Shown here: positions 17,139 to 25,857 of the stretch, in pieces
Layout of the letters: every line of letters begins with the position of its first letter
How positions within the stretch are numbered: position 1 is the first letter of the stretch
DNA from: G038396625 sp038396625
GTDB taxonomy: Bacteria; Bacillota; Clostridia; Peptostreptococcales; Thermotaleaceae
DNA length: 64,000 bases
Assembly: GCA_038396625.1 (NCBI GenBank)
Contig: CP121688.1
Coordinates: 124,001-188,000, forward strand
Direction of reading: 5' to 3'
The notes under the pieces: model-generated
Told to the model about the DNA's origin: nothing
Seen by the model: the letters and a program-made list of their open reading frames with translations, nothing else
The model's database searches: none
Made by a program: the position numbers and the translations under genes

Positions 17139-17904
17139 AAAAATTCTGATAGGGATGCTTTTATTTGTGAGTATACTTTGCTATGGTCTTTTACCACAGG
17201 AAACACTAAGTGATCGAGTAAAGATAGGGGTAGGAGATGATATGTCTGGATTTGTACTGGATTATATGCTTAGGGATGAAAGCTTAAAACTATCGGATCA
17301 TTTAGAGGCTTATTTTATCAAGGATTGCTGAGCCAAGACGAGTCAATGGGCCTTGAGCTCAGATATCTTAGACATGGCCATTGTATGCGTGGATGCTGCC
17401 GAAGAATTTGTAAAAAATGTGGAAGGCTTTGAAATCTATAGCCCTTGTGTCCAAAATTCAGATCTATTTGTTTTGCAGGGAGGTAACCCCAAAAAAATAG
17501 GTATCACACAAAATCGAAAGTATCAAGGGAAGCTTGTAAAGGATTATTTTGGAGAAGACGTGAAAATTGTACCCATGATTCATCAAGCGCTTCCCTATTC
17601 TTTGGAAAAAGGACAATTGGATGGGATTGTAATAGATGTTACAAAGGCAATCCACTTAAAGGGAGATAAATATCCCACCATGATGGGAGATGATTACACT
17701 ACCTATGTGCTTATTGTCAATCAGGAGTTTAAAAAAACAAAAGCCTTTAAAGACTTCATAAGGCTGTATAATCAATCAGTACAAAAACTAAATGGAGATG
17801 AAAAAAAGTTGAAAAAACATTTTCAGTACTATACAAAAAGTGTATCACAGGAAGGGGGGTTAGAGAAATGGAAAATAAAGCTGTTATCTATAGTGGAAAA
17901 TTAA
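17128..17904 (+). CDS. saoB: second solute-binding-like selenoprotein of the sao operon (SaoB-like, Sec at residue 68)
   Basis: 258 residues when TGA 17329-17331 is decoded as Sec. N-terminal membrane/signal segment (ILIGMLLFVSILCYGLLP) without a clear lipobox, then a compact SBP-like domain with IGVGDDMSGFVLDYML and, after the Sec site, PKKIGITQNRKYQGKL and KGQLDGIVIDVTKA. The site is KDC-U-AKTSQWA, a Cys67-Sec68 pair. Codon use is continuous across the TGA and both halves match one binding-protein fold. Starts inside the end of the previous gene and overlaps the permease by 37 bases, so it is surely co-translated. Name assigned from memory. Confidence 0.82.
17328..17362 (+). promoter_or_regulatory. 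candidate SECIS hairpin of the seleno-binding protein
   Basis: CTGAG (containing the UGA) pairs with CTCAG, and CAAG pairs with CTTG, closing a loop of about 14 bases with GGG. The UGA at the base of the stem resembles the fdhF SECIS layout. Confidence 0.55.
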
Positions 17905-18680
17905 AGTATAGTAACATCAACAAAAAAAGGAGTATCAAAGAAAAATTATATCGAATACTGATGTTTATGTGTTTGCTAGGGTTGTGGCAGTATTTAGCCA
18001 TGGATATAGGCATACCCCTGTTATTACCCACACCCTTGGCTACGGCGAAAGCCTTTAAAAACTGTGTGACTGATGCTGAAATTATAACAAATCTTTTGAT
18101 TACAATGCAGCGAGTTTTAAAAGGTTTCTTGGTTGCTATGATTATTGGTGCACCTGTAGGTTTTATCATGGGTTTTTCAACCTTGGCTGAAAAAATGTTG
18201 AGTGGACTTATTGACTCTATTCGGCAAGTACCTATCATGGCATGGGTACCTCTTACCATTATATGGTTGGGTATAGGGGATGGACCAACGATTTTTATGA
18301 TCGCCTTTGCTGGCATTTTTCCTGTAATTCTAAATACTATTCAGGGAGTTCGTAGCATATCCAAAGATTATTACAATGCGGCCAGGAGCATGGGTGCCAA
18401 TCCCGTGAGCATTTTTATTCATATTACTGTACCAGCATCTTTGCCGGATATTCTTACAGGAGCGAGAATTGCTATCAGTAGTGGCTGGATGTCTGTGATC
18501 TGAGCGGAGTTTATCGCTACGAGTGCCGGTCTTGGTTACTCTATGGTTGAAGCTCAAACAAGGATGCAAACAGATGTGCTGATTGCACTGATGTTCTTGG
18601 CTGCCTTTGTGGGCTTCGGGATCGATAGAATCCTACAATATGCAAATCGCTCTCTAACCAAATGGAGGTTTACTAGCTAA
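17868..18680 (+). CDS. saoP: ABC transporter permease selenoprotein SaoP (Sec at residue 212)
   Basis: 270 residues when TGA 18501-18503 is read as Sec. A NitT/TauT/SsuC-type inner-membrane permease with about six helices and the EAA cytoplasmic loop (NAARSMGANPVSIFIHITVP) that docks on the ATPase. Sec lies after the EAA loop in SGWMSVI-U-AEFIATSAG, at the spot where SsuC-type permeases have Ala in a VxAAEM-like membrane helix, so the selenol would sit inside the translocation path. The C-terminal helices resume in the same frame and end at TAA 18680. ATG follows AGGGGGGTTAGAGAA. The TAATGA junction overlaps saoA. Confidence 0.87.
18520..18534 (+). promoter_or_regulatory. weak candidate SECIS hairpin of saoP
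   Basis: CGAG-TGCCGGT-CTTG begins 16 bases after the UGA with GG in its loop. The stem is only four pairs (one G-U), so it needs a folding check. Confidence 0.35.
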
Positions 18681-19426
18681 TGAAACTCAGTCTAATGCAA
18701 ATAAAAAAAACCTTTATAAATGATGGAAAACCCCATAAGGTATTGGAAAATATCAGTCTAGATGTCAAAGAAGGAGAGTTTGTAACCCTCCTAGGGCCAT
18801 CTGGCTGTGGAAAAACCACATTATTAACCATTGTTGCAGGTTTTCAGAAGGCAGATTCTGGACAGATACTATTGGAGGGAAAAAAGGTTACAAAGCCAGG
18901 ACCTGATAGGGGTTTTGTATTCCAAAATTATGCCCTATTCCCTTGGATGAATGTAAAAGAAAATATTCTGTTTCCCATGAAACAGGGGAAAATGCCAAAA
19001 TCAGAGAGAGAAAATAGGCTTGAAGCATTACTAAAGCTTGCTCACTTGGAGGGTAAGGAAAAACTTTATCCCCATCAAATGTCTGGAGGGATGAAGCAAA
19101 GAACTGCCGTTATAAGGGCGCTCGCCACAAAGCCTGATGTGCTTCTAATGGATGAACCTTTAGGGGCGCTGGATTTTCAAATGAGACAAAATCTGCAGAC
19201 AGAGCTTGAAAACATTTGGATTAATGATAGGACGACAGTACTAATGGTTACCCATGATGTGGACGAAGCCGTATATCTTAGTGACAGGGTCATCGTCATG
19301 TCCACCAATAAAGGCAAAATACTCATGGATTTATCTGTTGAGTTAGAAAGACCTAGAAACAGAAAATCTGAAAAATATAATGCTTATAAAGAAAAACTCA
19401 CAGAAGCACTAAGCGAAGCTTTGTAA
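18680..19426 (+). CDS. saoA: ABC transporter ATP-binding protein SaoA
   Basis: 248-residue NitT/TauT-type ATPase driving the sao importer. Walker A GPSGCGKT, Q-loop VFQNYALFPW, ABC signature as MSGGM, Walker B VLLMDEPLGALD and switch His in VTHDVDEAV are all intact. Start overlaps the saoP stop (TAATGA) after GGAGG. No unusual cysteines stand out, consistent with a purely energising role. Confidence 0.92.
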   Translation: MKLSLMQIKKTFINDGKPHKVLENISLDVKEGEFVTLLGPSGCGKTTLLTIVAGFQKADSGQILLEGKKVTKPGPDRGFVFQNYALFPWMNVKENILFPMKQGKMPKSERENRLEALLKLAHLEGKEKLYPHQMSGGMKQRTAVIRALATKPDVLLMDEPLGALDFQMRQNLQTELENIWINDRTTVLMVTHDVDEAVYLSDRVIVMSTNKGKILMDLSVELERPRNRKSEKYNAYKEKLTEALSEAL

Positions 19427-19447
19427 GGATGAAAAGAGGTGAACGCT

Positions 19448-20134
19448 ATGACAGAAAAAACGGATGAGAATCTTTATTTTCGTCATTATCCTACAGAAAG
19501 GTTAATGATTGCCAGTATTGACTCAAAATTAAATGACCAAGAGAAGAAGCTAAGAAGATTCTTCATGAATTATACCATTGAACATGGAAGGTCATGTAAT
19601 TTAGAAAATATAGGGGTGGAGCAGCTAATTCCAACAGGTATCAAGATGACAGAATTAAAGAAGTGGACACAAAGCCTTCAAGAAAAAATTGCCATCTCAA
19701 TGGATGAAGATAAAAATGTAAACTTTATTTATCCCGTTTCTGCCTTACCTACACATCACAGGGTAACTTTGGCTGATGGCAGAATGTTTACAGCTATGTG
19801 TGCCATTGATGCCATAGGAGCGGCATTTACCTTTAAACAGGATGTGGTGATCGACTCTATGTGCAGCAAATGTCAAACAGCCGTCCATGTAGAGGTGAAG
19901 GATGGCAAAATTCTAAAGGCACAGCCAGAAGGACTTCAGATACTTCATGTGGATTTAAATAAGAATGACAACTGGTCAGGCAGCTGCTGAAATGTGATGA
20001 ACTTCTTCTGTACGAAGAAACATTATGATGTATGGGTAGAAAATATGGGTCTGAATGAAGACGACATTTTCTGCCTAGATGTTGATGAAGCGTTGCAAGT
20101 AGCTAGGATGCTATTTAGTGTGACGGATATTTAA
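19448..20134 (+). CDS. saoL: MerB-like organometal lyase selenoprotein SaoL (Sec at residue 181)
   Basis: 228 residues when TGA 19988-19990 is read as Sec. Homologous to alkylmercury lyase MerB, which cleaves carbon-mercury bonds with two Cys and one Asp. C118 and D121 in MCAIDAIG match MerB C96/D99 in WCALD; C139 matches C117; and GSC180-U181-NVMNFF aligns with MerB's FCCHVHFF (C159-C160). So the second catalytic thiol is replaced by selenol. After the Sec codon another ~47 residues follow in frame. ATG 19448 (AGAGGTG upstream) is preferred to GTG 19439. It likely splits an organometal imported by SaoX/B/P/A; the metal is unknown. Confidence 0.86.
19991..20024 (+). promoter_or_regulatory. 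candidate SECIS hairpin of saoL
   Basis: Directly after the UGA: outer stem AATGT/ACATT and inner perfect stem TTCTTC/GAAGAA around loop TGTAC. Strong two-part hairpin with the loop about 18 bases from the UGA. Confidence 0.7.
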
Positions 20135-20140
20135 AGATGT

Positions 20141-20167
20141 GCAGTTCTCCTAAAAGGGGAGGACTGC
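20141..20167 (+). terminator. hairpin between saoL and the double-cubane gene
   Basis: GCAGTTCTCC pairs with GGAGGACTGC (one G-U), followed by CCTTTATTCTATTT. The T tract is broken, so partial readthrough to the next gene is likely. Confidence 0.6.
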
Positions 20168-20200
20168 CCTTTATTCTATTTGATACTGGAGGAAATAAAC

Positions 20201-21352
20201 ATGCAGAAGTTACCAGATATGTTCCATCAATATGATGATGCCAGACAAAGAGGTTTTATCGAAGTGAAAAAATATAAGGAAGCTGGCAAAAAGGTGGTGG
20301 GAACTTTTTGTACTTATACACCGAATGAATTTATTGTAGCTGCAGATGCCATTGCCGTCGGCTTATGTGGTATGAGCAATGAGCCTGTAGCAGATGCAGA
20401 GCGAGATTTACCTAGAAATCTTTGTCCATTGATTAAGTCAAGCTATGGTTTTGCCATTACAGATAAATGTCCTTATTTTTATTTTTCAGACCTGATTGTT
20501 GGAGAGACCACTTGTGACGGAAAGAAAAAGATGTATGAGCTTCTGGGAAAGATCAAATCCGTACATGTAATGCAGCTTCCCCAAAACAATGTGGATGATG
20601 CATCCCTAGAGCTATGGAAAAAGGAAATGACAAAGCTGAAAGAACGAATAGAGAAGGAATTTCAAGTAGAAATTACCGATGAAAAGCTAAAGGAAGCCAT
20701 CAAGCTTTGTAATGCAGAAAGAAAAGCCAGAATTGCTTTTTATGAATTAGGAAAACTGCAGCCTTCCCCCCTTACAGGACTTGAGATGCTGAAGGTTCTC
20801 TACGGATCACAATTTAAGATGGACAAACGGGAAAATATCCAATATATAAAGGAATTGGTTGAAAACATCAAGAAAGAATATAAAAAAGGAGAGAAAAGCA
20901 CGCCACAAAATGCTCCTAGAATTCTTGTTACAGGATGTCCTATTGGCGGCGCTACGGAGAAGGTTATTAAAGCCATTGAAGACAGTGGTGGTGTTGTGGT
21001 TTGCTATGAAAACTGTGGGGGAGTTAAGGCAAACAGCATATTGGTAGATGAGGACAAAGCACCGATGGAAGCCTTAGCAGAAAGGTATTTGAGCATACCT
21101 TGTTCTGTCATGTCACCTAACCAGCAAAGACTAGATTTATTGTCTCAGCTCATTGATGAATATAGAATTGATGGGGTTGTAGAAGTCATTTTGCAGGCAT
21201 GTCATACCTACAATGTGGAAGGTGTTACCATTAAGAAATTCGTAAACGAAGTAAAAAATGTACCCTATGCTAGTATAGAAACGGATTATTCACAAAATGA
21301 TATTGGACAATTAAGTACAAGAATGGGAGCTTTCCTAGAAATGTTAGGATAG
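20201..21352 (+). CDS. double-cubane-cluster-type anaerobic reductase (2-hydroxyacyl-CoA dehydratase-like)
   Basis: 383 residues related to the Fe-S subunits of 2-hydroxyacyl-CoA dehydratases and to the double-cubane cluster protein (DCCP), which uses ATP-driven electrons to reduce difficult substrates. Conserved Cys lie in NLCPLIKSSYG, VTGCPIGG, YENCGG and LQACHTYN. Start is ATG 20201 behind CTGGAGG; a TTG 21 bases upstream is ignored. The partner activator ATPase is not next to it. Its place just after saoL suggests it may supply low-potential electrons or process a product of the sao pathway, but the hairpin in between leaves the link unproven. Confidence 0.8.
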   Translation: MQKLPDMFHQYDDARQRGFIEVKKYKEAGKKVVGTFCTYTPNEFIVAADAIAVGLCGMSNEPVADAERDLPRNLCPLIKSSYGFAITDKCPYFYFSDLIVGETTCDGKKKMYELLGKIKSVHVMQLPQNNVDDASLELWKKEMTKLKERIEKEFQVEITDEKLKEAIKLCNAERKARIAFYELGKLQPSPLTGLEMLKVLYGSQFKMDKRENIQYIKELVENIKKEYKKGEKSTPQNAPRILVTGCPIGGATEKVIKAIEDSGGVVVCYENCGGVKANSILVDEDKAPMEALAERYLSIPCSVMSPNQQRLDLLSQLIDEYRIDGVVEVILQACHTYNVEGVTIKKFVNEVKNVPYASIETDYSQNDIGQLSTRMGAFLEMLG

Positions 21353-21383
21353 AAAGAAAATCTATTTATCAACAGTACAAGTA

Positions 21384-21407
21384 CAGCGGAGAATGAATTC
21401 TCCGCTG
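21384..21407. repeat. perfect palindrome after the double-cubane gene
   Basis: An 11-base arm CAGCGGAGAAT and its exact complement ATTCTCCGCTG around GA. There is no T run on either side, so it is either a weak terminator, an mRNA 3'-end stabiliser or a binding site. Confidence 0.5.
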
Positions 21408-21498
21408 AGATAAAAAACTTTATATTATAAACTTCCATTTAAATAGGTTTATGATGGAAGTATACCACAATATAACTGTAAATCTAGCGCTTTAAGAC

Positions 21499-21527
21499 TT
21501 GACAAAGATCCATAAAAATAATATTAT
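21499..21527 (+). promoter_or_regulatory. consensus promoter of tRNA-Arg
   Basis: TTGACA (21499-21504), 17 bases, TATTAT (21522-21527), ending 21 bases before the tRNA. Confidence 0.85.
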
Positions 21528-21548
21528 ATATTACGAACTCAACATTGA

Positions 21549-21625
21549 GCACCCGTAGCTCAGCAGGATAGAGCAGCGGTTTCCTAAACCGCGTGTCGGA
21601 GGTTCGAATCCTCTCGGGTGCACCA
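21549..21625 (+). tRNA. tRNA-Arg (anticodon CCU)
   Basis: Complete cloverleaf: acceptor GCACCCG/CGGGTGC, D arm GCTC...GAGC, anticodon stem GCGGT/ACCGC with loop TTCCTAA (anticodon CCT reading AGG), T arm with TTCGAAT, discriminator A and encoded CCA. Monocistronic with its own promoter and terminator. Confidence 0.97.
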
Positions 21626-21632
21626 GAATATG

Positions 21633-21672
21633 ACCTTACTTTCCTAAGTTTCAAGGAAGGTAAGGTTTTTTG
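21633..21672 (+). terminator. terminator of tRNA-Arg
   Basis: CCTTACTTTCCT pairs with AGGAAGGTAAGG around a short loop, then a run of six T. Confidence 0.92.
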
Positions 21673-21893
21673 TTTTGTGAAAAAAGCATAAAAACCCCAT
21701 ATAAAAAATAATAGATATAGTAAAAGGAAAAATCGAGATATTCGTAGAAGTATATTAAGACTTAAAAATAATCATAAGAATCGTAAATTTTTCATAAATC
21801 CTATAAAAATTATTTATATGAAAGTAGAAATTTCAAAGGATAGGATTTCTTATTTAGAATAAGCCACATATGATTGAAGGAGAAATTTTAACG

Positions 21894-22619
21894 ATGAATC
21901 AAATCGAATGCTTAAAATGTAAGCAATGGATTCAAGTAAAAAGAAAGAGAACCATTCAATCTTTTCAAGATTCTTTTGCAGATTTATTTAATATAAGTCT
22001 AGGAATTACTACTTTGAATGGAAAGTCTATAACGGTTTGGTCAAATTCTTCTTTATTTTGTCACTATATCATAAAAAATAATGGTTCAAGGTGTATGAAG
22101 GAAAGAAAAAGCATGATGGAGCATATTGTGAAGAAAAAAGAACCTATTCTTTATACTTGTTATATGGGTATAACGTATTTTGCCTGCCCTATATTTTTTC
22201 AACAGGATATGGTAGCTATTTGCTTTGGTGGCGGTGTTTGTTTACAAGAAGACAAAGATGGCGGCAATCATCAAATAGGCTATTCTATTCCTGTGATGGA
22301 TCAAATGAAATTAAATGATATGGTGAAAATGTTACAGAATATATTCAACTTGATGAACAATGATGATAGCCAGGTAGTAGATCAAAATAAAAGGGATGGG
22401 ATTGAACAAGAATTATTTTTTCTGAAGAAGAAATTAAGTCGTAGAGAACTTGAAGTTGTTAAATGTATCAACATAGGGCAGACAAATAAGGAAATTGCAG
22501 AAGCATTGCACATAAGTGAAAAAACTGTGAAAGCCCATGTAAGCAACATTTTGAAGAAACTAAATATAAAAGATCGGATGCAGCTTGTTATTTTGTGTAA
22601 AAAAAACAGTATGAGCTAA
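21894..22619 (+). CDS. PocR-type sensor / LuxR-family regulator
   Basis: About 241 residues. N-terminal ~150 residues resemble the PocR ligand-binding domain (FADLFNISLGITTLNG, a CxxxR-type segment RCMKERK, then YTCYMGITYFACPI), often binding small hydrocarbons or alcohol derivatives; C-terminal LuxR helix-turn-helix (LSRRELEVVKCINIGQTNKEIA...KTVKAHVSNIL). Start ATG 21894 behind GAAGGAGA is preferred to ATG 21870. First gene of a three-gene signalling operon with a histidine kinase and a response regulator. Targets unknown; neighbouring hpd genes are a reasonable guess. Confidence 0.85.
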   Translation: MNQIECLKCKQWIQVKRKRTIQSFQDSFADLFNISLGITTLNGKSITVWSNSSLFCHYIIKNNGSRCMKERKSMMEHIVKKKEPILYTCYMGITYFACPIFFQQDMVAICFGGGVCLQEDKDGGNHQIGYSIPVMDQMKLNDMVKMLQNIFNLMNNDDSQVVDQNKRDGIEQELFFLKKKLSRRELEVVKCINIGQTNKEIAEALHISEKTVKAHVSNILKKLNIKDRMQLVILCKKNSMS

Positions 22620-22633
22620 TAGAGGAGGACAAT

Positions 22634-24652
22634 ATGCCTATTTATAAAAAAATTATCTTCCTTGTTTTGTTGGCTTTTGTGGTACCCATGCTAGTGATCG
22701 ATGTTTTATCTCATACCATTATAAAAAAGCAAATTGAAAATGCGGCACAAGCTTATTTAAAAAATGCTTTGAGGGTTGCTCGAAACCAAATGCTTAACAG
22801 GCTTGGAGAAATAGAGAAATTGTCTACCAAAACAGTTAAATCTTCATCCTTTCAAAAGGCAGTAAAGGAAGAAAATACAAAGGATATACATCAAACGATA
22901 CAAGATATTCAAGAAGTCTATGGATATATAGATTTTTTTATGGTATTGAGTAAAGAAAATAGATTGCTGATCAATCAGCCAAATATAAAAAATCCCCACT
23001 TTCCTCGATTAAATCAACTAATTGAAAAAGCACGACTTACCCAAGAGACCATCATTGCTGAAGAAGTCTTTCCATTAGGGGAACTATTTCATAAGGATTC
23101 CAATGAATACAATCGATTCAAGGTATTAATGAACGATCCTATTCAGATGCATCATGAAGATCAATATTTAACAAAAGCCCTTGTTGGGGTGAGTGTTTCG
23201 CCGATTTATCATGAGAGAGGCAATGAATTAATAGGATTTTTAATAGTGGGGGATATAGGAAACCATGATACTTATTTACCAAAAGTCTATAGTGAAAGCG
23301 TAGAGGACTCTTATTTATCTATTTCTATTGATGGCATTCGAGTGATCTCCAATATTCGCAGTCCTAAAACTAAAAACTATATCGGAAGCACTATTCCCAT
23401 ATCAATGAATAGTTTAGAAGGAGCAAAAGATGTATATTATGGAAAAGAAAATTATGATGGGGAGATACATCTTTTTTTAGATGAGCCAATTTTAGATGGA
23501 GAAGGCAATATTTTAGGGGTTTTGGGCGTAGGGATTCCTGCACAAAAGTTTTCTGTAATTATGAATACCCAAAGAAATTTGATTATGCTCGTAAGCTTTT
23601 TTTGTTTTGTAGGAATGCTTTTTATTAGTAGATATGTGGCCAATAGAATTATACAGCCTATTGAAAAAGCCACGGCCTTTGCCCATCAAATTGCCCAAGG
23701 AAATCATGATATAAAAATAGAAGAGGAATTTTTAGGAGATACAAAAAGTGAAACAACAATCTTACTGAAAGCTTTTCAGAAAATGGCATTGGATTTAAAA
23801 GAAAGTGAAGAAGAGCGAAGAAATTACTTAGAGAAGCTACAATATGAGCATTTTGAACAACGAAAGCTAGCCAAAGCCTTAAAGGTATTAAATGAAAGAC
23901 TAGAAGAAAAAGTTAAGATACGCACCCAAGATTTACAACAAGCGATGATGGGGTTGAAAAAAGCAGATGCGGCAAAGTCCAGATTTATTGCCAATATGAG
24001 CCATGAATTAAGAACGCCTTTAAGTGCCATTATTACTAGTGCAGAAGCGTTAAAAGAAGAAATATTTGGCCCCCTTAATGAAAAACAGCATCAATATATG
24101 AATAATATCACTTACAGCAGTACCCATTTACTTGAATTAATCAATAATATTTTAGATATATCCAAAATTGAAGCAGGGAAGATGCAGCTTTCTTTAGATT
24201 GGTATGCTATTTCAGATGTGATTATGGACAGTTTTTGCGTACTAAAAAGTTTAGCCAATCAAAAAAATATTGAATTATCCATTGATATGGTTCCCAGAGA
24301 TTTTAAAGTGAAAGTAGATGGAAAGAAATTAAAACAAATATTTTATAATCTATTGTCCAATGCCATTAAATTTACTCCGGCGTATGGAAAGGTAGAGGTA
24401 AGGGTGTTGGAACAGAAAGATTTTATGGAGCTGCGTGTAAAAGATAATGGGATTGGTATCAAAGAAGAAGATCAAGAAAGAATTTTTTATGAGTTTGAAC
24501 AGGTGGATGGATCCTATGAAAGAGAATATGAGGGAACAGGACTAGGGCTCCCATTAACCAAAAAATTAGTAGCAATGCATGGAGGAAATATTTTACTTAT
24601 AAGTAAGATCGGCAGAGGAACAGAAGTGATCGTTACCTTACCCATTCAATAA
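22634..24652 (+). CDS. Cache-domain sensor histidine kinase
   Basis: 672 residues. Membrane helix at ~6-26, a large outer Cache-like sensing domain, second membrane helix at ~316-336, HAMP (NRIIQPIEKATAFAHQIAQG), coiled coil, HisKA box (ANMSHELRTPLS, phospho-acceptor His457) and HATPase_c with N box NLLSNAIKFTP, DNGIGI and GTGLGLPL. It phosphorylates a response regulator, most likely the next gene, in reply to an external small molecule. RBS GAGGAGG supports the start. Sits 14 bases after the PocR-LuxR gene. Confidence 0.94.
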   Translation: MPIYKKIIFLVLLAFVVPMLVIDVLSHTIIKKQIENAAQAYLKNALRVARNQMLNRLGEIEKLSTKTVKSSSFQKAVKEENTKDIHQTIQDIQEVYGYIDFFMVLSKENRLLINQPNIKNPHFPRLNQLIEKARLTQETIIAEEVFPLGELFHKDSNEYNRFKVLMNDPIQMHHEDQYLTKALVGVSVSPIYHERGNELIGFLIVGDIGNHDTYLPKVYSESVEDSYLSISIDGIRVISNIRSPKTKNYIGSTIPISMNSLEGAKDVYYGKENYDGEIHLFLDEPILDGEGNILGVLGVGIPAQKFSVIMNTQRNLIMLVSFFCFVGMLFISRYVANRIIQPIEKATAFAHQIAQGNHDIKIEEEFLGDTKSETTILLKAFQKMALDLKESEEERRNYLEKLQYEHFEQRKLAKALKVLNERLEEKVKIRTQDLQQAMMGLKKADAAKSRFIANMSHELRTPLSAIITSAEALKEEIFGPLNEKQHQYMNNITYSSTHLLELINNILDISKIEAGKMQLSLDWYAISDVIMDSFCVLKSLANQKNIELSIDMVPRDFKVKVDGKKLKQIFYNLLSNAIKFTPAYGKVEVRVLEQKDFMELRVKDNGIGIKEEDQERIFYEFEQVDGSYEREYEGTGLGLPLTKKLVAMHGGNILLISKIGRGTEVIVTLPIQ

Positions 24653-24693
24653 AAGATCTATATAAGAAAGAACAACTCTTAGGAGGAAAGAGA

Positions 24694-25629
24694 ATGGAAA
24701 AAGTATTAATTATAGAGGATAATGAACAAAACTGTGAAATTATGAAGGACGTAGTAACAGCATGGGGGTATAAAGTTTATACAGCTTTTCAAGGATTAGA
24801 AGGATTTGATGTAGCATGTTCTTGTAAGCCAGATGTGATTTTGCTAGATGTAATGCTGCCAGGAATGAATGGTTTTGAGGTATGTAAAAAATTAAAAGCC
24901 GATGAATTGACACAAAATATTCCTGTGATTATGCTTACTGCATTAAATGAAGTGGAAGATCGGATTAGAGGGTTTAATGTGGGAGCAGATGTATTTTTAT
25001 CCAAACCTATTATTTATCAAGAATTAAAAAACAGACTTGCTTGGGCGATCCATTGCAGAAATAAATTTAGGAATATGGAATATATAGATCAACTGGTAAA
25101 AAGTTTTTTAAAAATGATGGAATATAAAGATGTAAAATTATACAAACATGCCTGCAATGTAAAAAAATATTGTGAAAAAGTGGGAAAAATTCTTTTTATA
25201 AAGGAAGAAGAAATGGAGCGTTTAGTAATTGGGGCATATTTGCATGATATCGGAAAAATTGTTTCGGATTCCTTTGACGATCATGTAGAATCGGGTGTAG
25301 AAATTGTTACCCCTTTAAAAATATATCTATGGCTAAAACCTTATATTCGAAATCATCATGAAAAAATGAATGGACAAGGTTTCCCCGATGGTTTGATGGA
25401 TCATGAAATGTCATTTGAATTAAAAATCCTTATCACGATGAATCGGTTCATAGAATGGGTGGAGGTATTAGAAAATGAAGAGCAAAGCATAATGAAGCTA
25501 AAGGAAGAATGCAAAAAAAATTATTGGAGCACAGAAGTATTAGAGGCATTAAAGCAAGTGTTAGAAGATGAAAAATTTAAAGAAAAAATGACGGGATTAA
25601 GCTTAAAGGATGGACGTAATGAAGCTTAA
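24694..25629 (+). CDS. response regulator with HD-GYP-like output domain
   Basis: 311 residues. REC domain with phospho-acceptor Asp52 (VILLDVMLPG) and Lys in FLSKPI, then an HD-type phosphohydrolase domain: HD at 184-185 (YLHDIGKIVSD) and HHEKMNGQGFPDG, the HD-GYP motif with Phe for Tyr. Such proteins usually hydrolyse cyclic di-GMP. The HD domain is shorter than canonical HD-GYP, so reduced or altered activity is possible. Directly downstream of the kinase; terminator follows. Confidence 0.88.
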   Translation: MEKVLIIEDNEQNCEIMKDVVTAWGYKVYTAFQGLEGFDVACSCKPDVILLDVMLPGMNGFEVCKKLKADELTQNIPVIMLTALNEVEDRIRGFNVGADVFLSKPIIYQELKNRLAWAIHCRNKFRNMEYIDQLVKSFLKMMEYKDVKLYKHACNVKKYCEKVGKILFIKEEEMERLVIGAYLHDIGKIVSDSFDDHVESGVEIVTPLKIYLWLKPYIRNHHEKMNGQGFPDGLMDHEMSFELKILITMNRFIEWVEVLENEEQSIMKLKEECKKNYWSTEVLEALKQVLEDEKFKEKMTGLSLKDGRNEA

Positions 25630-25639
25630 ATGTAATGAT

Positions 25640-25672
25640 GGTGTAAGGGTTTTAACCTTTACGCCATTTTTA
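25640..25672 (+). terminator. terminator of the signalling operon
   Basis: GGTGTAAGGG/CCTTTACGCC hairpin (one mismatch, one wobble) followed by ATTTTTA. Confidence 0.75.
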
Positions 25673-25857
25673 GGTTTTAAAGAGGAAAAATTACTTTTTA
25701 TTGGGCATTTTTTACTACCTAGGATCAATATGTTTTTGGGCTAGAAATAGATATAGTAAAAATAGCATAAAAATGTTTGCAAGAGAGGGGGTTTTTAAAG
25801 GAGTCTATTTTTAAAAGATAACGTTCATAGATTGATAAATGTAAAGGGGGTCATAAA

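Noticed and set aside
17888..18316. 142-codon open frame on the minus strand inside saoP
   Set aside because: Antisense shadow of a hydrophobic membrane protein with no RBS or recognisable domain.
17128..20134. TGA codons in the sao genes as sequencing errors or pseudogenes
   Set aside because: Five independent in-frame TGAs, each beside Cys or in a redox/metal motif and followed by a hairpin, with intact reading frames after them and conserved junction overlaps, are better explained by Sec.
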